This document shows, piece after piece, positions 22,796 to 35,219 of a stretch of DNA of 64,000 bases (positions within the stretch are counted from its first letter, which is position 1; every line of letters starts with the position of its first letter). Under the pieces are notes generated by a model that worked only from the letters and a program-made list of their open reading frames with translations, was not told where the DNA came from and did no database searches. The stretch is from Stipa capillata. Taxonomy: Eukaryota > Streptophyta > Magnoliopsida > Poales > Poaceae. The DNA lies in the NCBI GenBank assembly GCA_019208055.1, contig JAGXJF010000093.1, positions 62,001 through 126,000 on the forward strand, read 5' to 3'. The position numbers were made by a program, and so were the translations under genes.

Positions 22796-23369
22796 GGAAC
22801 TTAGGATTGCGATTAATTAGATCATTACTTAGGTTTCTAGTTAGGTCATTAGTTACGTCATTAGTTCGAAAGCATCAAACTTTGTAGTTATCTATCCAAC
22901 ATGTGGTTTGAAATGATAAGTGAACTTGATGTTTTTAAATGTCTTGTTCATTTTTTCTCTCAGTGCTAACGTATAAGTGGATGTGACATAACTATAACTT
23001 TTTCTTGAAAATGTCACTGTTTTACAAATGATACTTCTTTATCAACAGATATCGTGTATGGAGGCTTCGACAAATGGTTCTATTCATGTGAAGAACTTAA
23101 GAGAGGTCTACTTTTTGAAATTGATCAATATCTTCGCTGTGAATTGAGTATATGTCACAAGTGAACAAGTTTTGTAATATTATTTATATGCGTATGTATG
23201 TGAATGTTTGTAGTTTATGTCTTGTGATTGATGCGAGAATGAATGATTGAATAGTGTGCTATATAAATCTGTTGTATACGTGCTATGCTTTGGATATTTC
23301 ATATGAACTGTTTGCTTTTTCAGGGAGGCTAGTAAATCAGGCAAAATAATACATATTTAAAAACATAGC

Positions 23370-23655
23370 AACCGTCTCGGATATCTCACTTCTGCATGTG
23401 GTTACAATTACGCAACCACCTCGGATAAGCACTTATCGGAGGTGGTTAAATTTTCTTATCCGAGGCGGTTAAGAAAATTTAACCGCCTCCGATAAGGGCT
23501 TATCCGAGGCGGTTTACGCGTTTCAACCGCCTCGGATGAGAGCTTATCCGAGGCGGTCGTAACCGCCTCCGATGCATGCCCCCATAACCACAACCACTCT
23601 GTGGAGGCGGCTGCTATAACCACCTTGGATGTTCTATTTGAACCGCCTCGGATAT
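23370..23655. repeat. right subterminal CCGAGGCGGTT array of CACTA-1
   Basis: Alternating CCGAGGCGGTT and AACCGCCTCGG units occur here. At 23434-23494 two 25-bp arms (one mismatch) flank a 10-base loop, giving a second foldback like that in the left array. Confidence 0.88.
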
Positions 23656-23675
23656 TGATTTCTGTACTAGTGAGT

Positions 23676-25996
23676 ATTCATTGTTGAGCTTCTCAGATGG
23701 GTAGTATAATAGTCCATAAACTCATATGATGAAAGACATCTGATTATATTTCTTTGTATGTTGAAATATAATTTTATTCGTTTAGTGTACCAAGTGTGTA
23801 TGCGGGCCAGCATGGCAAGGGGTGCAGCGGATCAAATACCTACCACGCCACATGGTAGAGCTACAGCGATCTACAAAATTTTGGTATGTAAGAAGTTGGA
23901 CTAGACAACTAAGTTTGCACATATACACATAGTTTTCTTGCCATGCTAATTGACCAGTATGTGTTTTTTAATCAAATAAATCAGATACAGTATCTTGTTC
24001 TCTATATATGAACTACTATTGATAATCTCAGTTAAAACTTACCATTTCCTTTAAATTTGCCGGCCGTGTAGACTTGCTATTCTTTTCTCTTGCGAAAATT
24101 GTTGTTTTCCTATGGGGAGTGGATATGGATTTTACTGCTTTCTCATGCTTCCCTTTATAGGGTCTACCATTTTTTTTATTGTTTTTTACAGATAATTTAG
24201 TGTTGGGTACATTCCTCATGGCCAACAGGGATCCTCAGTCAAGATGAAAAGCGTTGGTTTCCAGTTCATGTCATATACAGGTAATGTTTCTTGGGCATTT
24301 AAAGTTAAGGAACCAACAGTTCATTTATGTTAATTAGTTCAATGTAACTTTCCCTCTTCTGTTGCCATTTGATAGTTCAGTAAAAACATGCGGAAATTGT
24401 GTATATGACATACGTATGCTTTATGAGAAGGACTCAATTTAGCTTTTCTAGAGCTATTGATTGGACGGCTTTGCTCTTGTATGTTTTCCATATGTCGGGG
24501 GTTCAGGAGCTACAAAATCTCAAAATTTAGTGTTTTACTTAGAAATCATACTGCAAGGTGCTCCTTAGGCTCTCATGCCAACCTTTTCCTATAAAATTGT
24601 AAAGAAGCATAGGTCCTATGGATTAGGATTTCGACATTCTGTTTGTTCATGATTTATTTTCACTGAAATTTGTTTTCATTTTAGCCCATGTCCCCTTCAT
24701 TGGTTCATGAAGAATTTCCGCAAATTGAATGTCCATAGGTCCTTGTCTTTATGACACAAGGACAGCTACCTAGGATTTTAGAGCTGGCTAAAGCATGCAT
24801 ATAATTCCTCGCAAAAAAAAAGCATGCATATAATTTATTTGCTTCCTTGCTCCTTCAGCTCTTCATATACGAAACCAGTACAGACCAGTATACCTCATTT
24901 TTTTCTGTACAATCACTCCTCTAGCATATTCGAAACCAGTACATACCGTACACATCATATTCCTGTACAATCCTTCCACTAGCGCGCTGTGGCGCAGACA
25001 TCCAGAAGAAATGAGACATTACAGTGGTGTTGGTATCGAGGAAAGAGGCTAGCATAATGACATGGAGCTTCTACTAGATTTATCTCAATATGACCTGGTA
25101 CATGGCTTTATTTATGGAATGTTGTCTGGTGCTTTGTCGCAACATTAGTCGGAATTGATATTTGTCCCTTATTTTTTATTTACCATTTGACAATCGTACC
25201 GAATAAATTTCTCAATGTATTTTTTGTTGTATCACTCTCCTTATGGTTGACTGTCTTGTCTGTTATTCTGCAGGATATCCGTGCACACTTGCAAGCTCCT
25301 GATATTTTGTTTGTTTCTACTATATGCAGGTTAGATAGGTTATGGCTATACAAATATAGTAATTTCTGATTATTTTGTCAAAGAAAACTTGCCCACTCTA
25401 GAATGGTATGCGGTCACTTCAGAGTAGAATAGTCATGCGAAAACCAGAGATCAAATAGAATATATGGCTCAAATGGTGCATGCCTTATGTTTATCTAGCA
25501 TATCTACATTTATTTATTTGACTATAAAACTACATGCTTATGTTTGGGAGAAAAAAGCCCCATATTTGTAGCTGCTTTGAAGAAAGCACGTAGTTCTGCT
25601 CCTTATCGTTTGGTCATGTTGCAAAAGAGTAGCTGCAAGTTCAAGAGCGATATGTAAAATACATGTGTGATGCATCTCCTATCCTTTCATTGTGTATATA
25701 CTAATCATCATATATGCTAGATTAAAATAAATAGTTTTTGTATTCATTTAGGATGGCTCGCTTACTATTTATACTTGTCAGCAACTGTTAAAGCTTTAGC
25801 TGTTCCTTTTTATTTTACTTTGCAATCATGCATGATTTTATTTTCAGGGAGCAACTAAACATGCCAAAACTATGCAAGCCGCATGCCATAAACAATATCG
25901 TGATGCATCTATGCCTACTCTTGAGTACCCAGCAAATCCTTTGGTCATCCAAAGCATCATGATAATCACTTACCAAAACAAATGACAACATCAAGA
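23676..25996. other. AT-rich non-coding DNA, probable Helitron body
   Basis: No ORF here resembles a known family. Exon-like pieces with splice-like borders (for example ..AAAATTTTG|GTATGTAAG near 23880) and TTTGTTTCTACTATATGCAG-like acceptors near 25330 suggest captured gene fragments. The region ends in the Helitron 3' terminus at 26026. The Helitron 5' end (TC after A) was not located. Confidence 0.35.
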
Positions 25997-26026
25997 GGCG
26001 CGCTACTAGCGCGCCCTATCATCTAG
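25997..26026 (+). mobile_element. Helitron 3' terminus
   Basis: A perfect 8-bp hairpin (GGCGCGCT, loop ACT, AGCGCGCC at 25997-26015) is followed after seven bases by CTAG (26023-26026) and a host T. GC-rich hairpin, short spacer, CTRR and insertion before T is the diagnostic 3' end of Helitrons. No helicase gene was seen, so the element is presumably non-autonomous. Confidence 0.72.
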
Positions 26027-28282
26027 TTATAACTAAGCAACTACTGCCTCACTATTTTTCCTGCCCCCTCCTTCATCCAGTCACCTGAAATAATTACAGC
26101 CGTGGGATCAAAATCAAACGTCCGCCTGTGCCCCGTAGCTACACTCCTCTCTCCACCAGAGATCTCCTCACCAAGCCGTTCATGTCTTTCTCCTCGGCTC
26201 CAGCTCAACTCCCCACGTCCCTCTCTCTCTCCATTGTTGCCCTTGTACTCTCCTCTCCCTCCTTAGTCTCCTCACTCTCATTTCGCCCCTCACTTTCCCA
26301 AAACGGGGCTGCCGCCTCTCTGTTCCGTGCCCCTTTCCTCACTGCGGCCTTCACCAACATAGTATTGATTATTTGGTTTCTCCAAAATATGCCATCGATT
26401 ATGTATGCATGTCCTGAGCTTTCACTTGAATTTGAGGTAGCAGATATCTCTTCCAATTGCACATTGCAATTTTGGTTGATCTTTTTGTCCCTCAAAAGTG
26501 TTTAATTGGTTGCTAATAGATGTATGTGTTTTTCTCTTGCTTTTTCAGCAGCACTACTGATGCTTAATGGCATGCCCACCAAGCGTTTGTCAAAATGACA
26601 AGCTGGATGTTAATGCCTTTTTTTTGCACCTGGCTTTATTTTGGTCGTAGCCATAATTTTGTTTCCTTTCCAATTAAGCCTTTCCACTTTACTGTCAGTA
26701 TTTTGCTAAGCTAATTCCGTGTTATACTCATTAAGATGCCCTTTCTTTCCTCTGAATTTTGAACTGTGCTCTTTCCAACAGATTATTAGTATACAAGTTT
26801 GCAATTTGCTCTTTCCAACAGGTTAGCATACAAGTTTGCTCTTCCAAATAGGTCATTATATAAGAGCTGAAATTTCAAGCCATCGTTTTATCTGCCTTTG
26901 TAGAACTTATGTTAAGTATAGAAGCATCAGAACTCAATATATACACATCCTAAATATGTTATGACCATAGCTACTGATTTTCTTGGCAATGCGCAGACTG
27001 GTAGACTGCCTATCAACTGCTTGATGAAATGACTCAACGAGGTGGCTAGATATGCTACTTTCATAAGAGACATATTTGTGCTTTCTTTTTCTTTGTTAAT
27101 AGTTACATAGATTGTTGTTAATTTTCATAACTGATCTTTATTTTGTATTTGTAGATAACTTTTGTTGTCTGCTGCGTCCTGCTCATTTGGAGAAGGTATG
27201 ATAAATTGTTGTTGTGCCCACGTGCGCTCTGATCTTCCATCTATGCAATTTCTCTCTCTGTTTGCTTCATGCATTGGTAGAATGGCTTCCTGATCTTCCT
27301 TTGTGCTTTTTCTTACACTTATTTGTTCCTAGCAGAATGTGGCAACGGAGATCAATAGATCCATTGTTTTCTTGCTTATCCAAGAAGAAACGCTTCAAGA
27401 AGGTGAGATCAGTAACTTCGAATTTTAATGACTTGCTGGCTGCAAGCACTGTGGTTTAATGTTCACATCATATGCTCGATGTGCTATATATACATGCTGG
27501 GTGAACACTTCACAAGCATTTCACAGGCAATTTACACTGACGACCACGGATTGTGATCCTGTCCGTTGTGGCAAAGGTGACTCATCTATGATTTGGTTAT
27601 CAGATCCTATAAGTGAGGTGCAACTTTTTCTTCCTCCAATTTGTTGGGCTCTGTGCCAAATTTAGTATTTAATGCACTTATTAATGCTTTAGGAAACGTC
27701 GTGTTTAGCAGCTGAAACAAAACCGTTCGAAGTTTCGCCTAGTTCTATTATATTAGGTATTACTGCGGTGATTAACCTCATCCCAGGTCAGTTCTCATAT
27801 GCAGCTCCGAGCTTTCAGATATGATTACGTTATGGTTAGTGCAATTCCAAAGTAATTGTTTTGGTTGTTTGGCATCTATTCAAAATTTCAAACGGAGCTT
27901 AGCGTTCTTTCATAGATAACAAAGAGCTTCCATATTGATGAGCTCTCCTTCTTTTCCGGAGCATGGTTCTTCATAAAAGGAGTGCAAAGCTAGCATCTAA
28001 GACTGAAATGAGTCTATTTCTAACATTGACTCACATTGTACAAGTTTCCGTATACATTTTCGTAGCTGGATACTGAGTGTTATTTCATTTGTATTTGAAA
28101 CTATTTGAAACTCCTCATACATGGGATTCATTTTTGTGCACACGGAAATACATGAGGTACTTCGCAAAAGGTTCTCCTTTTTAGCTATTTCTTTATTACT
28201 CAATCTCAGTGTTACTTTTACTTCTGAATTCTATGAAGACATTTCTATGCATTCTTGCTGCAACAAGCGGGGTATCATCTAG
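26027..28282. other. non-coding DNA ending in a second Helitron-like 3' end
   Basis: A pyrimidine-rich ORF at 26128-26505 (serine/proline/leucine-rich, no known domain) and intron-like stretches fill this region. It ends GCGGGGTATCATCTAG|T at 28282, sharing TATCATCTAGT with the Helitron end at 26026. The hairpin here is weak: CTTG and CAAG arms around six bases, upstream of GCGGGG. It could be a degenerate Helitron, or chance. Confidence 0.35.
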
Positions 28283-29511
28283 TTAAAATAAGGCTAAGGA
28301 GCATTATAAAAGCATGATGGTAACTGACTCTTCATCCTGCTACATAAGTAATATTGTTGATACTGAGAAGAGAGAAAAATTGTCTCTTCACTAAGAGTTG
28401 AAGCTCTGCAGTCGACCTCAAGGCATGATGCATTCATACAACACAATTGCTCTCGTGAACGAAGTATTTTTCATGATTGAATCATCACCAAATCCTAAAT
28501 TCATGTACATGTTCTTGAACCAAACAAAATTCATGAATGAACAACATGCTTGATTTTTCATTTTGGGTCAAGGAACATGTACCAAAGAACATAATCAATT
28601 ATGTACCAAAGAAACGAATCACATATGAACTAAAAAGTTGGATCAGACATGAATAGAAACACGAACATGAATTTCTTGAGAGGGCATGAACATGAACATA
28701 TTTCATGAGAGGACATGAACATGAACATATTTCTTGAACCCATCCCCATTTCGGATCTGAGAATGTGAACATGAACAAATTTCCACTGTTCATTAAGAAA
28801 AGGCAAATGATTGGATTCAACTCCATGAACACGAATTCTTCCAACATTATTGGATCATGAACAAGCAAAAGAACAAAAATAACAACAGTTGAAAACCTTG
28901 ATTTTTGGTTCCAACAGTGAATAACCACAAATTTCGAACCCAACACAATGAACCCCCTCACAGCAACCATAAATCATGAAGAAAAATGTAGCCAAGAATA
29001 AATCATGAATAAAAAATATGGCCAAGAAGCCGATCCTAGATGCGCGGACCCGTGGACAGAGGAGCCAAGGACAACTCGAGCTGTCGTGGATGGAGCCGCT
29101 GCTAACGAGCTGCGTCGTCATGGAGGACAACAACAGGTGCAGTGGTGCTCGTGAAGGGTGATGGTGCTGGGGCTCAAGGATTACAGCGGCGGCAGCTGGG
29201 CTCGGGCCCAGATCTAACAGCGATAGAGGACATGGAGGCCGAAGACAATGGCGACGTGGACCATGGTGGCTAGATGTAGTGGTGGTGGGGATTGAGGGGA
29301 AGCCGGAGATGGCGACAACAAGGGTCGTGGAGGGTGGTGGCAGCGTGGAGGAGCAAGCCCTCCCCAGTGGCGGTGGTGTGGATGGAGACCGACTCCATCT
29401 TGAAGCATTTCAATGGCATCCCTAGGTGGTATGGATGGAGAGAGAGAAAGAGGAGGCGGTGGAGAGAATGACGGGATAAGGAGGAAGAGAGAGAGGAGGT
29501 AAGGATCGAGT
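28283..29511. other. non-coding DNA with ATGAACATGAACATATTTC repeats
   Basis: From about 28640 to 28830 the motif CATGAACATGAACATATTTC recurs three to four times with small changes, in a loose tandem array. From about 29040 to 29510 the sequence becomes GC- and purine-rich. Minus-strand ORFs through both parts are low-complexity translations with no recognisable domain. Confidence 0.45.
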
Positions 29512-29514
29512 TTG

Positions 29515-30549
29515 CACTACTACAGAAACCCTCATCAATGACGGGCAAAATCCTTGATCAACAATAGTTTTCGAGTCTGTTGTTGATCGTTGGTTGTTGA
29601 TGAATTAGGTTAGGATTTTTTACCCATCATTGATAATAGACTCATCAAACGACAGGCCAATCATTTACCTGTTGTTGATAACTTTGTAGGGGACCAAAAA
29701 AAGGCTCTACCTAGCCCTGCCGGGTAGGGCTTCACTAGAACGGTTGTAATTTTTGCATAATGTGTCCATTTTAGCTCCACGACCACTCAAAATGAAGCTA
29801 TCGACAAGACGCACTTGGAAAATCTACTCACCTTTAGATTTATATTTTTTTTGACCTCCAAATTCGTCCTCTAAAACACACTTTCGGGCCTCCGAACGAA
29901 AAAACTGCCTCTTTCGACTGTCCGTTGACCTTCTCCTCGAGCTCCAAATGCAATAATTTTTGCAGACTCTGAACCGTGAGGGAGTAGAGCTGCTAGAAAA
30001 AATATGAGAAAAAATAAAATATATAAAATATAGAATTTATGCACTAGTAGGAATCTTCCGAATCTGAGTGTAAAAAGGTATAAATCTTGCCGCGAAAGGA
30101 CCTTCCTTACCTCAAATCCGAGTGAAACTCTCGTGTTGCCTCTATCATGTTCCTACGGGAAGAGGGATAGGAAGAGGAGAGGCTGCCTTGCGTGGGAAGG
30201 AGGGGAGGGTGGAAGGGAGAAATTTCGAATCTAAAACTAAATGGGGAGAGAGATGCACTGAGGTGAACTATATACCCTGCGGCACTCTGAAATTTGGATT
30301 TCAGAGTTGACGGAATTCTGAAATTTTGAATTTTGAAAAGAATCATAAATGAGTCATTAGTGACGGGTCGTTTTCTTGCCCGTCACTGATGAGTGGCACT
30401 CTAATGACTCTTTAGGGGACAAACCTCGATACTTGGTGAATCATCAGGTGACGGGTTGAAGAAAGGCCCGTCACAGATGACTATCATCAATGACGAGTTA
30501 ACTCTATCCATCATTGATACCGATCGTGGATGACTGTCTTGTAGTAGTG
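29515..30549. mobile_element. non-autonomous CACTA element (CACTA-3)
   Basis: The left end is CACTACTACAGAAACCCTCA and the right end, in reverse complement, is CACTACTACAAGACAGTCAT. Inner repeats of GACGGGT and its complement ACCCGTC (for example at 29540, 30365, 30390, 30450 and 30490) form the subterminal array. Length is 1035 bp with no transposase. Flanking trinucleotides are TTG (left) and GTG (right), so the TSD is imperfect by one base. The inner sequence (about 29690-30300) has no clear gene. Confidence 0.75.
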
Positions 30550-32735
30550 GTGGTATAAAAACGAAAATGAAAGGATGTAAATACAAAATACCCCTTTAAA
30601 AAGGTTTTGTATGATCTTGGAGCATATAAACGGTATAGATACCAGGTGGATCAATACATGAGTAGAAAAACTGCTTTGGAGGATATGAAGGAAAACGACA
30701 AAAACAATCGCGCGGAGAGAAAAACACGTTTTGGGGTGTCGAAATTAGTCGCTGGTTAACGATATCCAGCTTACGCTTGCTAGCTATATAGTCGAATCCT
30801 ATATGTTATATTCTAATTAAGGCCTGGTCATACATACATATAATATGGGCAACTTTACTAAGCCATGTTGCATGTATGTAGTTTATAACAATTGCATCAA
30901 TTGGTATCAACAAGAGAGACCTACGTACAACTGGCTAGCGCTACTCGCTAATTGACCTAGCCTATATTTACATGCCGAGACCGAGTGCAAACGGCCAAAA
31001 TTTCCTAGATGCAGAAGTTGATCGAGAATCTAGCTAGCTACGACTTCGATCGCGATTTAAATGACGTCGAGTCGTCGACGTAGCTGGCCTTCGTAGTAGT
31101 ATATAGTACTGGGAAGGAGCTATGGACAAGCGAATTGGGATGTGTGCGTGCACGCGCGTGGCAGTTTATGAGAGGCTCACGTCAACGTTGACCTCGTTCG
31201 CAGATCCATCCGATCCGATAAGATTCGACCGATCGCCGGTCGGAATTGATGCACGCATGCGTCCATGTATCTGCCCGTAAACCAGGGATTTGGCACATGC
31301 ACACAGAAGTTGATCGTTGAGACGACGATAACGACGACACTCCGAAACCCATGCGTCCGTGAACTGCACTCGCGTGAATAATAAATGTGCAAATGAGAAT
31401 GGGCCTCGGTTCTGATATGAATTTGCTTGCAATGTTTCTCTAGTCCTAGATCTGGCCCAATTGTTGCGAGAGTGACTGGAAAGCCTGGCGCAAAGCCCAA
31501 AGTTCACCTGAAAAGTATAGACCAGAATTTCATGGGCCAAAAGAAGGCCATTTCTTTTCTTGAGAATCAAAAGAAGGGTATTTCTTTGTGGGCCAAAAAT
31601 GTGCCCAAAAAGGAGTGGCTACGGCCCAGGACTAACATAGTAACTGAAATAATCTCATTGCGAAATTGCGGTCGCCAACGATATAGAACTTATTTTATAA
31701 GCTGTCGTAAAAATTACGTATCTTGTTCAATAAATTTGATTATAATCTAGTTAAAATTTGTATCTGCGGTCTCCTATGTTTATTCTGTTAACCAAGACAC
31801 AATTTTAAACTCCTTTCTGTAAACTACAACAACAACTATCATTAAAAATATGTGTAAAAATAGGTAAATCAGTTAGAATTATCATAATCCACCATAATAT
31901 CAAACACAGACTCAGTCGATGATTCAAACCCACCAACTATCATAATTACCATCACCACCCCACTCTCTCCGCCCCTCTCCCTCTCCCACTGTCACCACAT
32001 TTCACATTGCCACAAGTGCCGCAGCCATCACCTTCCATCGCCACTACATGTCGCCTCGTTGGTGACACACCTCCTCTCCATGTTCGACGTCATGCTACTT
32101 TTCTCGAACTTTAAGACCTTCTCTAATTTAGGTGGGATTGACATCCACATCAACTTTAGTCAATAAGGAAAAGAAATGGGGATTATTCATGAGCTGGCGA
32201 AAAAGGGTTATTCATGCACTCGCCCGCGGCAGGCTTTGCCTATGCAAAGGCACAACTTCAACAACGTATTAATCTCAGAGGACGGAGATTTAAGTAATTC
32301 TCAGTGACTTCGACTTAATTTATAATTGTTGAACTATGTTGCACTAAACTTATCTTATAATCTACTATGAAAAAGTAGTTGTGAAAGTGTTGACGATCTG
32401 TACGGTAAACTAAATTATAATCTAACTAACTGTTAAATACACTCAATAAAAATACTACACTTACCACATAGTTGCATATAGCTTTCTCATTTTCTGTTAA
32501 CTAGAACGAGATTTTAAACTCTTTTTTATTGCAAATTATACTAAAAACAGTTAGCCGAACAGCAAAATAAGAAAAATCGATTCAACTAAATGGAATTATC
32601 ATAATTCACCCCAATGCCAAACACAATCTTACAATACGCAAATCTGATATGCCTTTTAATTTCCTTTAACATAATAATGTGTGCTTTATACAAAACTATG
32701 TATGGCAGAACAATTCAAATCGAAACTATTGATAT
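30550..32735. other. intergenic DNA with a diverged direct repeat
   Basis: No convincing coding sequence was found. Segments at about 31785-31930 and 32495-32635 are diverged copies of one another: both carry CTGTTAAC.., TTTTAAACTC, AATTATCATAAT and CAAACACA in the same order. The CAAACACA ends resemble MITE borders, but no TSD was confirmed. Confidence 0.4.
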
Positions 32736-32740
32736 GTGGG

Positions 32741-33357
32741 TGATGATGAATAGTACGGTATCCCGCGTATTAGGGGTATCCGTGTACAGATCCCCGGGAC
32801 TTTAGGAAGGTACGGCGTACCCGGTAAGGATCCCTGGACGACGAGGTAACCCCTCTCAGGAAGGGAAGACTCCCCTTAAACTAGGAAGTCAATCCCGACG
32901 TTTAAGGAGGCCAGAGTCCTACTCGAGCGTAAGTCCACGTCCAGTACGACCCTGGGAACCCCCTATATAAGGATCAGCAATCCCATAGGGGAGGGGGGAG
33001 GAGGTTCTACAAGTCTTACAGGTCTTTCTAGTCGCAGCACAAGCAGCATAGGATCTCAGGAGGCGAAGCCCTAGAAGACCCGCTGCCTCGAAGGAGTCGA
33101 GCCCGGCGGTTTAGCTAGATTAGTCTACGATTAGGTCTAGGGTAGCCACTAACATACACCCCCTATTGTAAGCGTGTTCTCCATCAATATATAGCAACAG
33201 GACATAGGGTTATTATCCTGAGGGAGGCCCGAACCTGTATAAAAACGGATGTCCCCTGCTGTCAGAGCTCCTGGCACTTGGGCCCTAGAGGTCCCTACCC
33301 CCCAGTAATCATCACTCCACGAATACCGTAAGATCGCCGATTCACCGATCGTCGACA
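32741..33357 (+). repeat. gypsy-2 5' LTR
   Basis: This 617-bp LTR starts TGATGATGAATAG and ends ATCGTCGACA. A TATA box (CTATATAAGG, TATATAA at 32964-32970) marks the promoter, with transcript start expected about 25-30 bases later. Confidence 0.93.
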
Positions 33358-33358
33358 G

Positions 33359-33377
33359 ATGGTGCCGACCGTGGGGA
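33359..33377 (+). other. gypsy-2 primer binding site overlapping the first gag ATG
   Basis: TGGTGCCGACCGTGGGGA follows the LTR after two bases. The A before it makes ATG at 33359, so the first in-frame ATG of the gag ORF lies within the PBS. A later Met may be the real start. Confidence 0.75.
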
Positions 33378-35219
33378 CCTCTCCGGACCAAGCCGTCCAG
33401 GAAGAATCAGAGTCGGCAGGACGCGCAACTAAGCGCGATCAGACCCCAGCGCCGGTTGCACAGCCCTCACCGGTTTTGACCGAGGAGGAAGCAGCAAACC
33501 CGGCAGGAAAACCGATCGCAATCTCGCCCCGTACTGGGTACTCGGACCAGGGTTTCTACGACAACTTTGACCCTATGGACCCGTACCCGGTTACGGATCG
33601 AGTGGATTTCGGAGAGTACGCCCCTGGAGAGGACTCGGATGGCGAAGCAGATCACTTCAGAGCCGAGTACGCCAGGGCCTTCAGCGGGAAGTTGGTCTTG
33701 AACGACGACTTCCCAGCAGGAACGACCAGCCCGATGGTTGGAATTTCTCCTGTGAACTCTGATCGTGAGAACGATCAAGATCTTACCCACGTCGTGTCTG
33801 ATGAGGACAACGTGATGGAATACGAGTACACATCGTCTAGCCAAGGACCTCGAATGGTACTCGCGATCGACGATGGTCGAGAAGACCTCGAAGATCAGAA
33901 TCTGCCCGGGGGCTCGCAGCAGCACAATGCAATGGCTGCCTCCCACATGAACGGAGGCTTACCCGCCGCCGGGGAAAGAACTCCCCGCCGAAACGGAGAC
34001 CCGCCTGTTGTTGTGGAGAGATCCCCCCCCGGGAACGAGGGAGTACGCGTCCCGAACTGCTCGAAGACTTGCGGAAGTGCGCAATCTGCTATCACAGCCT
34101 CCCGTGGCGGATTTATCGACACCCGCGGGTGTGCAGTGGCTGCAACGGCTGGGGGCTGACCTCCAAGAGGCTCAGAACCAGGCCGAGTCTTCTCGAGCCC
34201 AATCGGTGACCCGTAGCTCTACTCGGGTGAACACCCCTCCTCCGCTAGAAGAACGCGATCGGGAGGGACGACACCCCAGGAACAGGTCTCTTCAGGAGGA
34301 GCCACTGGTTGACCTCCGAGAACAGCTCGACAAACGCCACCGCCAAAGGTGCCAACAGGAGCAACAGCCTTCTCGGAGAGACCACGTACAAAACGCCAGT
34401 GCTCGGGGCCGAACCTCGACCTCGAATAGCGGCAAGAATGCACCTTATCGGGGGGCCTTCAGTGGATGCCAGGCGCTATCCCAGGAACTCCGTCAGGTAC
34501 GCTGGCCTTCTCGTTTCAAGCCCGGCTCGCTAGAATCGTACGACGGAACCACGAATCCCGTGGAATTCCTTCAGATCTACACCACCGCGATCGAGGCAGC
34601 CGGCGGGGACGAGAAGGTTATGGCCAACTATCTTCCTACCGCCCTCAGAGGAGCCGCTAGGATGTGGTTGACGAATCTACCCCCAGGAACTATCCGTTCG
34701 TGGGGACAGCTATGCGACATGCTGCTCAGGAACTTCCAAGGTACCTTCCCAAGACCTGGTCGGGTCGACGATCTATTCCTTGTCGTCCAGCAACCAGACG
34801 AGACCTTCCGAGAGTTTACGAAGAGGTTTAGTGCTGTCCGCAACACTATCCTAGAGATAACGGACTCGGATGTCATCCGCGCCTTTACTCGGGGCAGCAG
34901 AAATGAGATGTGCACGCACGATCTGATCATGCGGCCACCGAAAACCACCAGGCAGCTCATGGATCTGACCGAGAAGGCCGCTTGTGCGGAGGAAACCCTG
35001 CGGTACATCAAGCAACAGCGGGGTGAGTCGATCAGTTCTCCCCTCCGGACGAAGGGCGATTCGCGTAAAACTAAACGCAAGAAGAAACCCTCCGGAGGGA
35101 ATAAGGAGAAAAGGATCAGAGCTGATGAGGTAATGGCCGAGATCTCCGAGAAGCGCACCTGGCGACCACGCCCCAAGGATAAACCTACCACATCCTCCGA
35201 CAAGTCGTCCAAGCCCTGA
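33359..35219 (+). pseudogene. gag: gypsy-2 gag (frameshifted, early stop)
   Basis: The acidic N-terminal part reads 33359-34159. The rest reads 34008-35219 in another frame, and the change coincides with a run of eight C at 34023-34030. The second part holds the gag capsid domain (FKPGSLESYDGTTNPVEFL, YLPTALRGAARMWLTNLP, SWGQLCDMLLRNFQGTF, DETFREFTKRFSAVRN). A basic segment (TKRKKKPSGGNKEKRIRA) and a stop at 35217-35219 follow. The stop lies directly before CDFHQTDSHDLRQC, the zinc-binding-like motif that in gypsy-1 is preceded by gag without a stop, so this is probably a nonsense mutation in a gag-pro reading frame. Confidence 0.85.

Larger units (their letters stand above)
16502..23672 (+). 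mobile_element. CACTA (En/Spm) transposon with Ulp1 module (CACTA-1)
   Basis: This 7171-bp element has terminal inverted repeats CACTACTACAGAATCATCCA (left) and CACTAGTACAGAAATCAATA (right, reverse complement) and a perfect 3-bp TSD. Both ends carry arrays of TATCCGAGGCGGTT in both orientations (about 16530-16860 and 23370-23655). Plus-strand genes inside are a TNPD-type transposase (broken), a basic/coiled segment related to plant transposase_24-like ORFs, and a Ulp1-like protease. Confidence 0.93.
16499..23675. repeat. target site duplication AGT flanking CACTA-1
   Basis: AGT at 16499-16501 precedes CACTACTACAG and AGT at 23673-23675 follows ..CTGTACTAGTG. A 3-bp duplication is diagnostic of CACTA (En/Spm) insertion. 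Confidence 0.9.

Noticed and set aside
26128..26505. 125-codon Ser/Leu-rich ORF with a signal-peptide-like stretch
   Set aside because: Pyrimidine-rich composition explains it. No homologue is recognised and it lies in probable Helitron or intergenic DNA.
29040..29548. Minus-strand His/Pro/Leu-rich ORFs that looked like a gene end
   Set aside because: Low-complexity translations of purine-rich DNA that partly cross into the CACTA-3 terminus.
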